This document shows positions 16,606-24,744 of a stretch of DNA of 64,000 nt, one piece after another. This stretch comes from Mycobacterium sp. GA-1841 (GTDB lineage Bacteria; Actinomycetota; Actinomycetes; Mycobacteriales; Mycobacteriaceae). Position 1 is the stretch's first letter. Each line of letters begins with the position of its first letter. The position numbers and the translations under genes are program-made. Location: assembly GCF_001954135.1 (NCBI RefSeq), contig NZ_MBEQ01000108.1, forward strand, positions 20,159 through 84,158. Direction: 5' to 3'. The notes beneath the pieces were generated by a model, which was given only the letters and a program-made list of their open reading frames with translations, ran no database searches and had not been told where the DNA came from.

Positions 16606-17676
16606 TCACCCGCGTGCGATGGTCGCGCTGGCAATGACCTCGTCACCCTCGGCATCGGGGCGGTACAGCACCATGGTCTGGCCGGGCGCGACGCCGCGCA
16701 ACGGCGCTCGCAGAGACACCGTCAACCGCCCGTCGCGCAGCTCGGCCACCGCGTCGGTGATGCCGCCGTGGGCGCGCACCTGGATCTGGCATTCGACCGG
16801 CCCGTGCAGCGGGGTGCCGCTGGTGAACACCGGCTTGTCGCCGATCAGTTCGGTGATCTCGAGGTCTTCGACGGATCCGACGCGCACCGTGCCGGTCTCG
16901 GCGTCGATCGCGGTGACGTACCGTGGCCGGCCGTCGGCGCCGGGCCCGGCGATACCGAGCCCCTTGCGTTGCCCGATCGTGAAACCGTGCACGCCGTCGT
17001 GTTCGGCCAGCACGGTGCCGTCATTGTCGATGACCGAGCCGCGCCGCACCCCGATGCGGGCACCGAGGAACGCCTGGGTGTCCCCGGAGGGGATGAAGCA
17101 GATGTCATGGCTGTCCGGCTTTTTCGCGACGGCCAGTCCACGCTCGGCCGCCTCGGCCCGGATCTGACTCTTGGGCGTGTCACCGATCGGGAAAAGTGCG
17201 TGCGCCAACTGCTCGGCGGTGAGCACACCGAGCACGTAGGACTGGTCCTTGTCGGCGTCGACGGCACGACGCAGCCGGCCGTCGGCCAGCCGTGCATAGT
17301 GTCCGGTGGCCACTGCATCGAATCCGAGCGCCAGGGCGCGGGCGGCCAACGCGGAGAACTTGATCCGCTCGTTGCACCGCACACAAGGATTCGGCGTCTC
17401 GCCCCGGGCGTAGGACTCGACGAAGTCCTCGATCACGTCGTCCTTGAACCGATCGGCGAAATCCCAGACGTAGAAGGGAATGTCGAGGATATCGGCCACG
17501 CGGCGGGCATCGCCGGCGTCCTCCTTGGAGCAGCAACCGCGCGATCCGGTCCGCAACGTGCCCGGAGCACTCGACAGCGCCATGTGCACGCCGACGACGT
17601 CATGGCCGGCGTCGACCATCCGAGCGGCCGCCACCGAGGAATCCACCCCGCCGCTCATCGCGACCAGCACCCTCAT
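16606..17676 (-). CDS. mnmA: tRNA-specific 2-thiouridylase MnmA
   Basis: Thiolates U34 of Lys, Glu and Gln tRNAs using a persulfide passed from a cysteine desulfurase. The 356-aa protein has the PP-loop SGGVDSS at 8-14, the catalytic Cys98 in GETPNPCVRCN, and the second catalytic Cys193 in SHDICFIPSGDT, followed by the beta-barrel C-terminal domain (GFTIGQRKGLGI). Its start overlaps the stop of the cysteine desulfurase gene by 4 bases (17673-17676), so sulfur donor and acceptor are translationally coupled, as in M. tuberculosis Rv3025c-Rv3024c. Confidence 0.97.
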   Translation of the reverse strand: MRVLVAMSGGVDSSVAAARMVDAGHDVVGVHMALSSAPGTLRTGSRGCCSKEDAGDARRVADILDIPFYVWDFADRFKDDVIEDFVESYARGETPNPCVRCNERIKFSALAARALALGFDAVATGHYARLADGRLRRAVDADKDQSYVLGVLTAEQLAHALFPIGDTPKSQIRAEAAERGLAVAKKPDSHDICFIPSGDTQAFLGARIGVRRGSVIDNDGTVLAEHDGVHGFTIGQRKGLGIAGPGADGRPRYVTAIDAETGTVRVGSVEDLEITELIGDKPVFTSGTPLHGPVECQIQVRAHGGITDAVAELRDGRLTVSLRAPLRGVAPGQTMVLYRPDAEGDEVIASATIARG

Positions 17677-18899
17677 GAGAACGTCCTGCCCGCGCTGGCC
17701 AGGGCCGCCTGCCGGGCGCGCTCCACGGCCGCCGGAAGCACTTCGAGCACCGCATCGATATCGGCCTCAGTGCTGGTGTGCCCCAGGGAAAATCGCAGGG
17801 ATCCTCGCGCGGTCGCCGGGTCGGCACCCATCGCGATCAGAACGTGCGACGGCTGCGCCACCCCGGCGGTACATGCCGAGCCGGTGGAACATTCGATGCC
17901 CTTGGCGTCGAGCAGCATCAGCAGCGAATCACCTTCGCATCCGCGAAAGGTGAAGTGCGAGTTGGCCGGTAGCCGCCCGGCCCCCTGCGGCCCGTTCAAG
18001 AAGCTGTCTTCGATCGTGGAGAGCACGCCGTCGATCAACCGGTCGCGTAACGCCTGCACACGCGCGCTGTACTCGGCCAGTCCCCCGATGGCCACTTCGG
18101 CGGCCGCGGCCATCGACACGGCGCCGGCCACGTCGGGTGTTCCCGAGCGCACATCACGCTCCTGACCGCCGCCGTGCAGCAGCGGAGTGCAACCGGTGTC
18201 TCGGCGCAGCACCAGTGCACCGATGCCCATCGGTCCACCGAACTTGTGTGCCGCCACGCTCATCGCCGCCAGCCCCGCGGCGGTGAAGTCCACCGGGATC
18301 TGGCCCACGGCCTGAATGGCGTCGCTGTGCATCGGCACGCCGAACTCGGCCGCGACGGCGGCCAGCTCGTCGATCGGCATGATCGTGCCGACCTCATTGT
18401 TGGCCCACATGATCGAGATCAGTGCCACGTCACCAGGGCCGGCCCCGGACTGCAACGCCGAACGCAGCGCCTCGGGCGCAACGGTGCCCTCGGCGTCGAC
18501 CGGCAGCCAGGTCACCTCGGCGCCCTCGTGCTCGACCAGCCACTGCACGGCATCGAGCACGGCATGGTGCTCGATGGCGGTGGTGATGATCCGGCGCCGT
18601 GCCGGCTCGGCATCGCGGCGGGCCCAGTAGATCCCCTTCACCGCGAGGTTGTCGCTCTCCGTGCCGCCGGCGGTGAAGATCACTTCCGAGGGGCGGCAGC
18701 CCAACAGTCGGGCCAGCGTCTCACGAGCCTCCTCCATCCGGCGCCGGGCCAGACGTCCCGAACCGTGCAGAGAAGAGGCGTTACCCACGGTCGCGAGCGC
18801 AGCCGTCATCGCATCGATGGCGGCCGCATGCATCGGCGTGGTGGCGGCATGATCGAGATAGACCTGCCCGCCTGGGGACGCCGTCGGGATAGAGGTCAT
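17673..18899 (-). CDS. iscS: Cysteine desulfurase (IscS-like, Rv3025c homologue)
   Basis: PLP enzyme that takes sulfur from cysteine for Fe-S cluster assembly and tRNA thiolation. Of 408 residues, the N-terminal VYLDHAATTPMH, His111 in EHHAVLDA, PLP Lys219 in AAHKFGGPMG and the catalytic loop Cys343 in STGSACTAG identify a class V aminotransferase of the NifS/IscS type. The ATG start at 18899 leaves a 47-base gap from the upstream acyltransferase gene, so it may have its own promoter. The stop overlaps mnmA, so sulfur delivery to MnmA is the likeliest dedicated role. Confidence 0.95.
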   Translation of the reverse strand: MTSIPTASPGGQVYLDHAATTPMHAAAIDAMTAALATVGNASSLHGSGRLARRRMEEARETLARLLGCRPSEVIFTAGGTESDNLAVKGIYWARRDAEPARRRIITTAIEHHAVLDAVQWLVEHEGAEVTWLPVDAEGTVAPEALRSALQSGAGPGDVALISIMWANNEVGTIMPIDELAAVAAEFGVPMHSDAIQAVGQIPVDFTAAGLAAMSVAAHKFGGPMGIGALVLRRDTGCTPLLHGGGQERDVRSGTPDVAGAVSMAAAAEVAIGGLAEYSARVQALRDRLIDGVLSTIEDSFLNGPQGAGRLPANSHFTFRGCEGDSLLMLLDAKGIECSTGSACTAGVAQPSHVLIAMGADPATARGSLRFSLGHTSTEADIDAVLEVLPAAVERARQAALASAGRTFS

Positions 18900-18946
18900 A
18901 ACCTCTCCAGGATAGCCGCCGGCAGACGCCCCGCCTTCCAGCCGCC

Positions 18947-19798
18947 TCAGGCCGCCAGGACGTCCGCGGGAGCACCCGGGAGCTCGTGGTGCGCGATCAG
19001 ATCCGAACGGACCACCGCTTCGCAGCGCTCTGCCAGCGCCCGCCGGTCAACTCCGGGCAGCTGCAGCGACCCGACATGGACGTGGCACACCGTGCGACGT
19101 GCGGTGATGACCCGCCGCACCGACCGCAACAGGGTGTCCTCCCCTACGAAGGCCGGAACCGTCGACAGCCGGCCGTCGCGGTGGCGGTACACCAGCCGCA
19201 GCGGTTGCACCGGGCGGGCCGCGTCGATCGCGGCCTGGAACATCGCGGGCCGGAACTGTCCGTGTGCCAGCCCGCACCAGGTGGTGCCTTCCGGGAAGGC
19301 CACGACGGTGTGCCCGGCGCGCAATCGTTCGGCCACGGTGTGCACCACCGCGGGCAGCCGGCGCAGGCTGCCCCGGTCGATCGGGATCACCTTCATCACC
19401 CGGGCCAGCCGGCCCACCGCCGGCCATTCCACCAGATCTGCGCGCGCCACGAAGGAGCCCGGCAACACCGCACCGATCGTGAAAATATCCAGCCATGACA
19501 CGTGGCCGCTGACCACGAGCACGCCCTTCAGATTACGAATCGGGCCGCCCGACAGGGAGATTCGGACACCGAAGCAGCGCAGCATCAACCGGCAGTAAAA
19601 CCGCTGCACGTGCGAACGGCCGGGCATGGGGACCGCCAGCAGCGGCACTCCCGGCGCCAGGACCACGGCCATGACCACGCGCACCGTGGTGCGGACCCAC
19701 ACCACGAGGCGCCGGCCCGCATCGGCTCCGCCGGCATGGACGCAACTGGCGTCGCACGAGGCCTTGGGCAGCCAGGAATGCTCACAGGCGATGGTCAT
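18947..19798 (-). CDS. PlsC-type 1-acyl-glycerol-phosphate acyltransferase (Rv3026c homologue)
   Basis: 283-aa membrane-associated acyltransferase of the AGPAT/PlsC family. The acceptor motif H-x4-D appears as SGHVSWLDIF, the second block as IPIDRGSLRRLP, and the third as VAFPEGTTWCG; hydrophobic helices precede the first motif (VRVVMAVVLAPGVPLLAV). ATG at 19798 is chosen because it overlaps the upstream stop as ATGA. An unusual Cys-rich start (CEHSWLPKASCDASCVH) is of unknown meaning. Pairing with the GNAT-like gene resembles OlsA-OlsB of ornithine-lipid synthesis, so lyso-ornithine lipid is one possible acceptor. Confidence 0.85.
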   Translation of the reverse strand: MTIACEHSWLPKASCDASCVHAGGADAGRRLVVWVRTTVRVVMAVVLAPGVPLLAVPMPGRSHVQRFYCRLMLRCFGVRISLSGGPIRNLKGVLVVSGHVSWLDIFTIGAVLPGSFVARADLVEWPAVGRLARVMKVIPIDRGSLRRLPAVVHTVAERLRAGHTVVAFPEGTTWCGLAHGQFRPAMFQAAIDAARPVQPLRLVYRHRDGRLSTVPAFVGEDTLLRSVRRVITARRTVCHVHVGSLQLPGVDRRALAERCEAVVRSDLIAHHELPGAPADVLAA

Positions 19799-20658
19799 GA
19801 TGCGCCCCCGGCCAGGTCGGCTGCTGCCGAGACCGAGCGCAGCCGCTTGAGGTACCGCACGTCGGCGCGGCGCTTGTCCAGCAACGCCGGAAAATCGCCC
19901 ACCCCGAAGTCGGGATCGTGGGCCGGTTCCCCGCATACCTGCGCCCCCAGCCGCAGGTAGCCCCGCATCAGCGGGGGCACCGTGGTCCGTGCCGGCGGAT
20001 CGATGTCGTCAAGTCCCTTGCCGTCCAGGACCACCGGGCGGTACGGGTAGACCGTGTGTGCGGCGGGCGCCGCGTGGCGACGTCGCACGAAGTCGCGGAC
20101 CCCGCGGATCTGCGTTCCCGGCGGGCCGTCGGCGTTTCCGGCGACGGGCACCGAGACGCAGCCCGTCACGTAGTCGTAGCCGGAGCGGTCGAGATAGGCG
20201 AGGATGCCGGCCCACATGAGCAGTACGACGGCGCCGTTGCGATGGTCGGCTCGCACCACCGCACGGCCCATCTCGACCAGGGACGACCGCAGTGCGTCGA
20301 GGCCGCGCACGTCGAACTCGGTCGCGGTATAGAGCCCGCCCGCGGCGATGGCGCCGGACGGTGGCAGCATCCGGTAGCAGCCCACCAATTCACCGGTGCG
20401 GTCCTCGCGTACCAGCAGGTGGTCGCAGTGCTCGTCGAATCGGTCGGCGTCACGTCCGTCTGTGGCACCGGCAAGTGCGAATCCGGGTTCCGAGGTGAAT
20501 ACGTCGTGCCGGAGCCGCTGGGCGGCTTCGATCAGCTCGTGGTCGGCCCCCCGCGCACGCGAGGAGCGAAATGGATGAAGCAGGAGCGTGTAGCGCGGCG
20601 CATCGGGCGCCGCGCTGTCGGTGTGATCAGCGGCGATGAGTACAGATGCAGTGCTCAT
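19795..20658 (-). CDS. GNAT-type (hemolysin-like/OlsB-like) N-acyltransferase, Rv3027c homologue
   Basis: 287-aa protein with the OlsB/hemolysin-like acyltransferase pattern: EAAQRLRHDVF near residue 45, FDEHCDHLLVRE, VGCYRMLPP, EMGRAVVRADHRNGAVVLLMWAGI, then the GYDYVTGCVSVP strand. OlsB enzymes N-acylate ornithine with 3-hydroxyacyl groups, after which an OlsA/PlsC enzyme adds a second acyl chain; the directly coupled PlsC gene (ATGA overlap) fits such a two-step lipid pathway. ATG at 20658 is used; the upstream extension is compositionally unlike coding sequence here. The acceptor amine is inference. Confidence 0.8.
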   Translation of the reverse strand: MSTASVLIAADHTDSAAPDAPRYTLLLHPFRSSRARGADHELIEAAQRLRHDVFTSEPGFALAGATDGRDADRFDEHCDHLLVREDRTGELVGCYRMLPPSGAIAAGGLYTATEFDVRGLDALRSSLVEMGRAVVRADHRNGAVVLLMWAGILAYLDRSGYDYVTGCVSVPVAGNADGPPGTQIRGVRDFVRRRHAAPAAHTVYPYRPVVLDGKGLDDIDPPARTTVPPLMRGYLRLGAQVCGEPAHDPDFGVGDFPALLDKRRADVRYLKRLRSVSAAADLAGGAS

Positions 20659-20746
20659 AGCCAGCACGGTCGCCCAGTCGGGTCGCCGTACGGCATCGCC
20701 CGTGTGACATGTCCGTGAGCGCCAGGTGACGTTTTGCCGCGCTGCG

Positions 20747-21406
20747 TCAGCGGTCGAGGAACACCACGTTCTCACTGAGCGGATTGCGGGGCGTGTCCAG
20801 GTGATTGGCCGGGAAATCGGGGTCGGCGTAGCCGATCGACACCCCACACAGGACGATCAGGTCGTCCGGTATGCCGAGTTGTTCCCGCAGCACGTCCGGG
20901 TAGAACGAGATCGACACCTGGACGCAACTGCCGACTCCGCGTTCGTTCAACGCCAACAGCAGGGTCTGTAGGAACATCCCCACCCCCAGGGCGTCGACGT
21001 GGGTGAAGTCGCGATGCATGCACACCACCCCGGCGACAGGAGCGTGGAAGAACTCCCAGTTCCGAAGCTGGGCGGCCCAGCGGCCTTCGGCATCGTCGCG
21101 GGCGATGCCCATGGCCCCGTAGACCAGCGCCCCGCTCTCCCGGCGCAGATGCGCGAAGCGGGGCGGCAGGCCCGCGGAGCCGATCGCCGGCGGGGCCGCC
21201 TCGACCGCGGTGAGCAGCGCGTCAACCAGTCGATCGCGCCGCTCACCGGTGGCGAAGAAGACATGCCACGGTTGAGTGTTGGAGTTCGACGGCGCCCGGA
21301 TCGCCAGCTCGAGTGCCTCGTCGAGCAATTCACGCGGAACGGGCTTGTCGGCCAAGAACATCCGCGCGGACCGGCGGGACCGGACGACGTCTGCGAACTC
21401 ACTCAT
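20747..21406 (-). CDS. Nitroreductase-family FMN oxidoreductase
   Basis: 219-aa NfsB/NfnB-type flavoprotein. The N-terminal FMN phosphate site (VVRSRRSARMFLADKPVP) and RAPSNSNTQPWHVFFATG are diagnostic, with the C-terminal GIPDDLIVLCGVSIGYAD closing the fold. The reaction is probably NAD(P)H-dependent reduction of a nitro or quinone compound; natural substrate unknown. ATG at 21406 overlaps the cupin gene stop as TGATG. This gene, the cupin and the NmrA-like gene form one coupled operon inserted between the Rv3027c and etfA positions of the M. tuberculosis order. Confidence 0.9.
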   Translation of the reverse strand: MSEFADVVRSRRSARMFLADKPVPRELLDEALELAIRAPSNSNTQPWHVFFATGERRDRLVDALLTAVEAAPPAIGSAGLPPRFAHLRRESGALVYGAMGIARDDAEGRWAAQLRNWEFFHAPVAGVVCMHRDFTHVDALGVGMFLQTLLLALNERGVGSCVQVSISFYPDVLREQLGIPDDLIVLCGVSIGYADPDFPANHLDTPRNPLSENVVFLDR

Positions 21407-21816
21407 CACGCCACCCGGCGGTCCTTGCGGGCTTCGAGTTCCTCGTCGTCGACGATCACGAGCATCGGTTGGCCGGGCACGCACAGCATGTTGACCAGGA
21501 ACCGCAGCGGAACGTCGTCGCGATTGTTGGCGTCCGAATAGTGGATGACATCGCCGCCGGGCTCCCAGAATGCCTCGCCCGCCTTGACCACCCGCGGCGC
21601 CTCACCTTCGAGCTCGAAGAGCATCTCGCCCTCGAGCACATAGCCGAAGGCCGGTCCGGCGGGATGCCGGTGCGGCGGCGCCCCGGGCGATCCCGCGGGC
21701 CACTCGATGATCGTCGTCATCACCTCGGCGTTCGGCGGGATGAACGGCGGCTTGACGCTGCCGATCACCGTCATCGCATCGTGGAGCGCCTTCTCGCGCT
21801 CAGCTGACACAGGCAT
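21406..21816 (-). CDS. Cupin-domain protein
   Basis: 136-aa single-domain cupin. Motif 1 appears as PPHRHPAGPAFGYVLEGEMLFELEG (His, His and Glu are potential metal ligands) and motif 2 as PGGDVIHYSDANN (His ligand). It could be a metal-dependent dioxygenase, an isomerase or a sensor; the fold alone does not decide. Its start shares a base with the stop of the NmrA-like gene and its stop overlaps the nitroreductase start, so all three are probably made together in fixed ratio, suggesting a redox or detoxification pathway. Confidence 0.85.
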   Translation of the reverse strand: MPVSAEREKALHDAMTVIGSVKPPFIPPNAEVMTTIIEWPAGSPGAPPHRHPAGPAFGYVLEGEMLFELEGEAPRVVKAGEAFWEPGGDVIHYSDANNRDDVPLRFLVNMLCVPGQPMLVIVDDEELEARKDRRVA

Positions 21817-22559
21817 CAGTGCGCCCCGATCCGGTCGGCGAAACGGATGGTTCCCAGGATCGCGTCGTCACCGGTGACCAGGCTGTTGTCGTCGACTGCC
21901 GTCCCGAAATAGGTGGCCTGCGGATCGATCACCACCGGCTTGTCGTCTCCCTGGGCGGCCAGCACCGCGCGCGCCATGTCCGCGAACGAAAACTTTTCGG
22001 GCCCACCGATGTTGACGATTCCGTTGACCGGTGCGCCCTGAGCAGCATCGGCCACCTCGGCAGCGACATCGTCGACCGAGATCAACTGGATGCGCGCGTC
22101 CGGGACCCGCACTTCGTCACCCACCACCAGCGATGCGGTGATGGCCTCGGCGAACTCCTGGAACTGCGTGGCGCGCACGATCGTGTAGGGCAGTCCGGAG
22201 TCGGTGATGATCTTCTCCTGAGCCACCTTGGCCCGCATATAGCCACTGTCCGGCAGCCCGTCGGTGCCCACGATCGACAACGCGACGTAGTGCCCGACGC
22301 CGGTCTCCTTGGCGGCGGCCACCAGATTCTGCGCGGACGCGGTGAAGAAGTCCATGACGGGGCCGTCCTCGAACGAGGGCGAGTTGACCACGTCGACGAG
22401 CACGTCGGCTCCGGTGAGCGCCGGCACCAGGCCTTCACCGGTGAGAACGTTGGCCCCGGTCGACAGGGAGGCAGCGACGACCTCGTGTCCGGCCTCGGTG
22501 AGCAACCGCACGACCCGCGAGCCGATCTGGCCGCTGGCACCTATCACTGTGATCTTCAT
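21816..22559 (-). CDS. NmrA-like NAD(P)-binding oxidoreductase (atypical SDR)
   Basis: 247-aa Rossmann protein. The nucleotide-binding motif is VIGASGQIGSRVVRLL at 5-20 (GxxGxxG), followed by VDVVNSPSFEDG, HYVALSIVGTDGLPDSGYMRAKVAQE and IVRATQFQEF, a pattern shared with NmrA/HSCARG and quinone-oxidoreductase-2-like proteins. These act as NADPH sensors or quinone reductases. A Tyr with a Lys four residues later (YMRAK) fits a catalytic SDR pair, so enzyme activity is possible. It is the first gene of the three-gene operon; AAAGGGATT upstream of the ATG is a good ribosome-binding site. Confidence 0.82.
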   Translation of the reverse strand: MKITVIGASGQIGSRVVRLLTEAGHEVVAASLSTGANVLTGEGLVPALTGADVLVDVVNSPSFEDGPVMDFFTASAQNLVAAAKETGVGHYVALSIVGTDGLPDSGYMRAKVAQEKIITDSGLPYTIVRATQFQEFAEAITASLVVGDEVRVPDARIQLISVDDVAAEVADAAQGAPVNGIVNIGGPEKFSFADMARAVLAAQGDDKPVVIDPQATYFGTAVDDNSLVTGDDAILGTIRFADRIGAH

Positions 22560-22664
22560 TGTGCGAATCCCTTTCTCGACGTGCTGACAAGATCAACACT
22601 GGCACCGCAGGCCGAGAATCAAACCCTGGAAAGTCCGTAGTCGCCACGTTGCGCCATTCGCCCA

Positions 22665-22716
22665 GCAGACACAAAACTGCCCCTTTTCCGAAGAAAAGGG
22701 GCAGTTTTGCGTCTGC
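22665..22716 (-). terminator. Very strong UUCG hairpin terminator of the etfBA operon
   Basis: A 24-bp stem with one mismatch (22665-22688 pairing with 22693-22716) closes on a four-base loop. Read on the minus strand the loop is C(TTCG)G, the extra-stable UUCG tetraloop, and the stem includes a run of A and G against T and C. It lies 12 bases past the etfA stop. There is no clear T run after the stem, as is common for mycobacterial terminators. Confidence 0.85.
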
Positions 22717-22727
22717 TCGCGGGGGAA

Positions 22728-23684
22728 CTAGCCCTTGCGGGCCTTGATCGCCTCGGTCAGCTGCGGGCTGACCTTGAACAGGTCGCCCACGATACCGAGA
22801 TCGGCGATCTCGAAGATGGGAGCTTCCTCGTCCTTGTTGACCGCGACGATGGTCTTGGAGGTCTGCATGCCGGCGCGGTGCTGGATCGCACCGGAGATGC
22901 CCAGGGCGATGTAGAGCTGCGGCGACACGGTCTTACCGGTCTGCCCGACCTGGAACTGGCCCGGGTAGTAGCCCGAGTCGACCGCGGCGCGGGAGGCACC
23001 GACAGCGCCACCCAGCGAGTCGGCCAGTTCCTCGACCACCGAGAAGCTCTCGGCGCTGCCGACGCCACGGCCACCGGCGACCACGACGCTGGCCTCGGTG
23101 AGCTCGGGGCGGTCGCCGGCCACGGCGGGCTCGCGCTTGGTGATCTTGGTGGCGTTCTCGGCCTGGGCCGGGACCTCGACGTTGACGACCTCGCCGGCCC
23201 CGTCGGCGGGGGCGGCCTCGATCGAGCCGGGACGCACGGTGATCACCGGGGTGTCGCTGGTGACCTGGGCCTCGACGGTGAAGGCGCCACCGAAGATGCT
23301 GTGGACACCCACTGCACCCTCCTTGACGTCGACCACGTCGACCAGCAGACCCGAGCCGATACGGGCGGCCAGGCGGGCAGCAACTTCCTTGCCCTCAGCG
23401 GTGGCGGCCACGATGACCCCGGCGGGGGTGGCCGACTCGGCCAGCCCGGCCAGCACGTCGACGACGGGGGTGACCAGGAAGTTCTCTGCGTCGTCGGACT
23501 CGGCGACGTAGATCTTGGCCGCACCGGCGGCCTTGAGGCCGTCGACCAGCGGGGTGGAGGTGCCCGGCTTGCCCACCACGACGGCGGCGGGCTCACCCAG
23601 CACACGGGCGGCGGTGATGAGCTCGGCGCTGACTTTCTTCAACGCGCCTTCGGAGTGCTCAACGAGCACAAGTACTTCAGCCAT
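22728..23684 (-). CDS. etfA: Electron transfer flavoprotein alpha subunit (EtfA/FixB)
   Basis: 318-aa FAD-carrying subunit of the ETF heterodimer that accepts electrons from acyl-CoA dehydrogenases and passes them to the membrane quinone pool; homologue of Rv3028c. The C-terminal FAD domain is clear: VVAGGRGVGSAESF, LGGAVGASRAAVDSGYYP, QVGQTGKTVSPQLYIALGISGAIQHRAGM and VNKDEEAPIFEIADLGIVGDL. It follows etfB by 40 bases on the same strand. The many acyl-CoA dehydrogenases of mycobacteria, including one at 59631 here, depend on this carrier. Confidence 0.97.
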   Translation of the reverse strand: MAEVLVLVEHSEGALKKVSAELITAARVLGEPAAVVVGKPGTSTPLVDGLKAAGAAKIYVAESDDAENFLVTPVVDVLAGLAESATPAGVIVAATAEGKEVAARLAARIGSGLLVDVVDVKEGAVGVHSIFGGAFTVEAQVTSDTPVITVRPGSIEAAPADGAGEVVNVEVPAQAENATKITKREPAVAGDRPELTEASVVVAGGRGVGSAESFSVVEELADSLGGAVGASRAAVDSGYYPGQFQVGQTGKTVSPQLYIALGISGAIQHRAGMQTSKTIVAVNKDEEAPIFEIADLGIVGDLFKVSPQLTEAIKARKG

Positions 23685-23724
23685 GAGTTCTCGTTCTGTC
23701 TTTCGCTCGAAATCGAATCAGCTG

Positions 23725-24516
23725 CTAGATCAGCTTCTGGGCGACCAGGTACTCGGCGATCTTGGTGCCGCCGTCACCTTCGTCGGTCACCTTCTCACCG
23801 GCGGTCTTCGGCGGCTTCGGGGTCGAAGACAGCACCTTGGAACCGGCATTGGCGACGCCGACCTCATCGGCTTCCACGCCGATCTCGGCGAGGGTGAGCA
23901 CGGTGACTTCCTTCTTCTTGGCGGCCATGATGCCCTTGAAGGACGGGAAGCGGGGCTCGTTGATCTTCTCGTTGACGCTGACCACGGCCGGCAGCGACGC
24001 CTCGAGGGTGAACACACCCTCGTCGGTCTCACGCTCGGCGGTGACCTTGCCGCCCTCGACGGTCAGCTTGCGCACATGGGTCAGCTGCGGCAGGCCCAGG
24101 TACTCGGCGATCACGGCCGGGACCGCGCCGCCGACCCCGTCGGTGGCCTCGTTACCGGCGATGACCAGCTCGGTGCCCTCGATGGTGCCCAGCGCACGGG
24201 CCAGCGCCCATGCGGTCTGCACGACGTCGGACCCGTGCAGGCCGTCGTCCTTGAGGTGCACGGCCTTGTCGGCACCCATCGACAGCGCCTTGCGGATCGC
24301 CTCGGTGGCACGCTCGGGGCCGGCGGTCAGCACGGTGACAGTGCTGTCCCCGCCCTCACGCTCCTTGATCAACAGCGCCTCTTCCACGGCGCGCTCGTTG
24401 ATCTCGTCGAGCACGGCGTCGGCAGCCTCGCGATCGAGGGTGAAATCGCCGTCGGACAGCTTGCGCTCCGACCAAGTGTCTGGGACCTGTTTGATCAGGA
24501 CCACGATGTTCGTCAT
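23725..24516 (-). CDS. etfB: Electron transfer flavoprotein beta subunit (EtfB/FixA)
   Basis: 263-aa AMP-binding subunit of ETF, homologue of Rv3029c. Typical segments are IVVLIKQVPDTWSERKLS at the N terminus, VLDEINERAVEEALLIKE, TVTVLTAGPERATEAIRKALSMGADKAVHL, the family signature GNEATDGVGGAVPAVIAEYLGLPQLT and EKINEPRFPSFKGIMAAKKKEV. The ATG at 24516 has GAGGAGGACGA upstream. It is the first gene of etfBA and divergent from the methyltransferase gene, sharing a 228-base control region that contains a 16-base palindrome. Confidence 0.97.
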   Translation of the reverse strand: MTNIVVLIKQVPDTWSERKLSDGDFTLDREAADAVLDEINERAVEEALLIKEREGGDSTVTVLTAGPERATEAIRKALSMGADKAVHLKDDGLHGSDVVQTAWALARALGTIEGTELVIAGNEATDGVGGAVPAVIAEYLGLPQLTHVRKLTVEGGKVTAERETDEGVFTLEASLPAVVSVNEKINEPRFPSFKGIMAAKKKEVTVLTLAEIGVEADEVGVANAGSKVLSSTPKPPKTAGEKVTDEGDGGTKIAEYLVAQKLI

Positions 24517-24586
24517 GACTCTGGTTCGTCCTCCTCGATGAGACCGGTGGCCCGGCTCATATCACGTTCTAAGCAACTAGCACCAT

Positions 24587-24602
24587 GTTACCGGGCGGTA
24601 AC
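24587..24602. promoter_or_regulatory. Candidate operator GTTACC-N4-GGTAAC in the etfB/methyltransferase divergent region
   Basis: GTTACC at 24587-24592 and GGTAAC at 24597-24602 form a perfect inverted repeat with a 4-base spacer, flanked by CACCAT and ATGGTG (24581-24586 and 24605-24610), which nearly extend the symmetry. It lies about 70 bases upstream of etfB and 143 bases upstream of the methyltransferase gene. The size and symmetry suit a TetR-like dimer site; the regulator is unknown. Confidence 0.5.
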
Positions 24603-24721
24603 TTATGGTGGTTCGCAGGAACACCATAACTGGTCGGACTTAGTATCCCGGCCTCCCCTACCACACCCCCGCAGTATCCGAACCGTTGGTCGATTCGCCA
24701 CCGACCCCTTCACCCTGGATA

Positions 24722-24736
24722 AGGCTGGGTTAGCCT
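24722..24736 (+). promoter_or_regulatory. AGGCT-N5-AGCCT inverted repeat just upstream of the methyltransferase start
   Basis: A perfect 5-base inverted repeat, AGGCT and AGCCT around GGGTT, ends 8 bases before the ATG at 24745. It could be a small operator or a hairpin that hides the ribosome-binding site; no other good Shine-Dalgarno sequence is visible, and the gene may start translation poorly or from a near-leaderless transcript. Confidence 0.3.
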
Positions 24737-24744
24737 GCCTTCCA

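Noticed and set aside
16480..18165. 561-aa plus-strand ORF opposite mnmA and the cysteine desulfurase gene
   Set aside because: Antisense of two well-supported genes; low-complexity translation.
24722..24736. Possible IdeR iron box before the methyltransferase gene
   Set aside because: Only a half-match to the IdeR consensus; kept only as a low-confidence inverted repeat.
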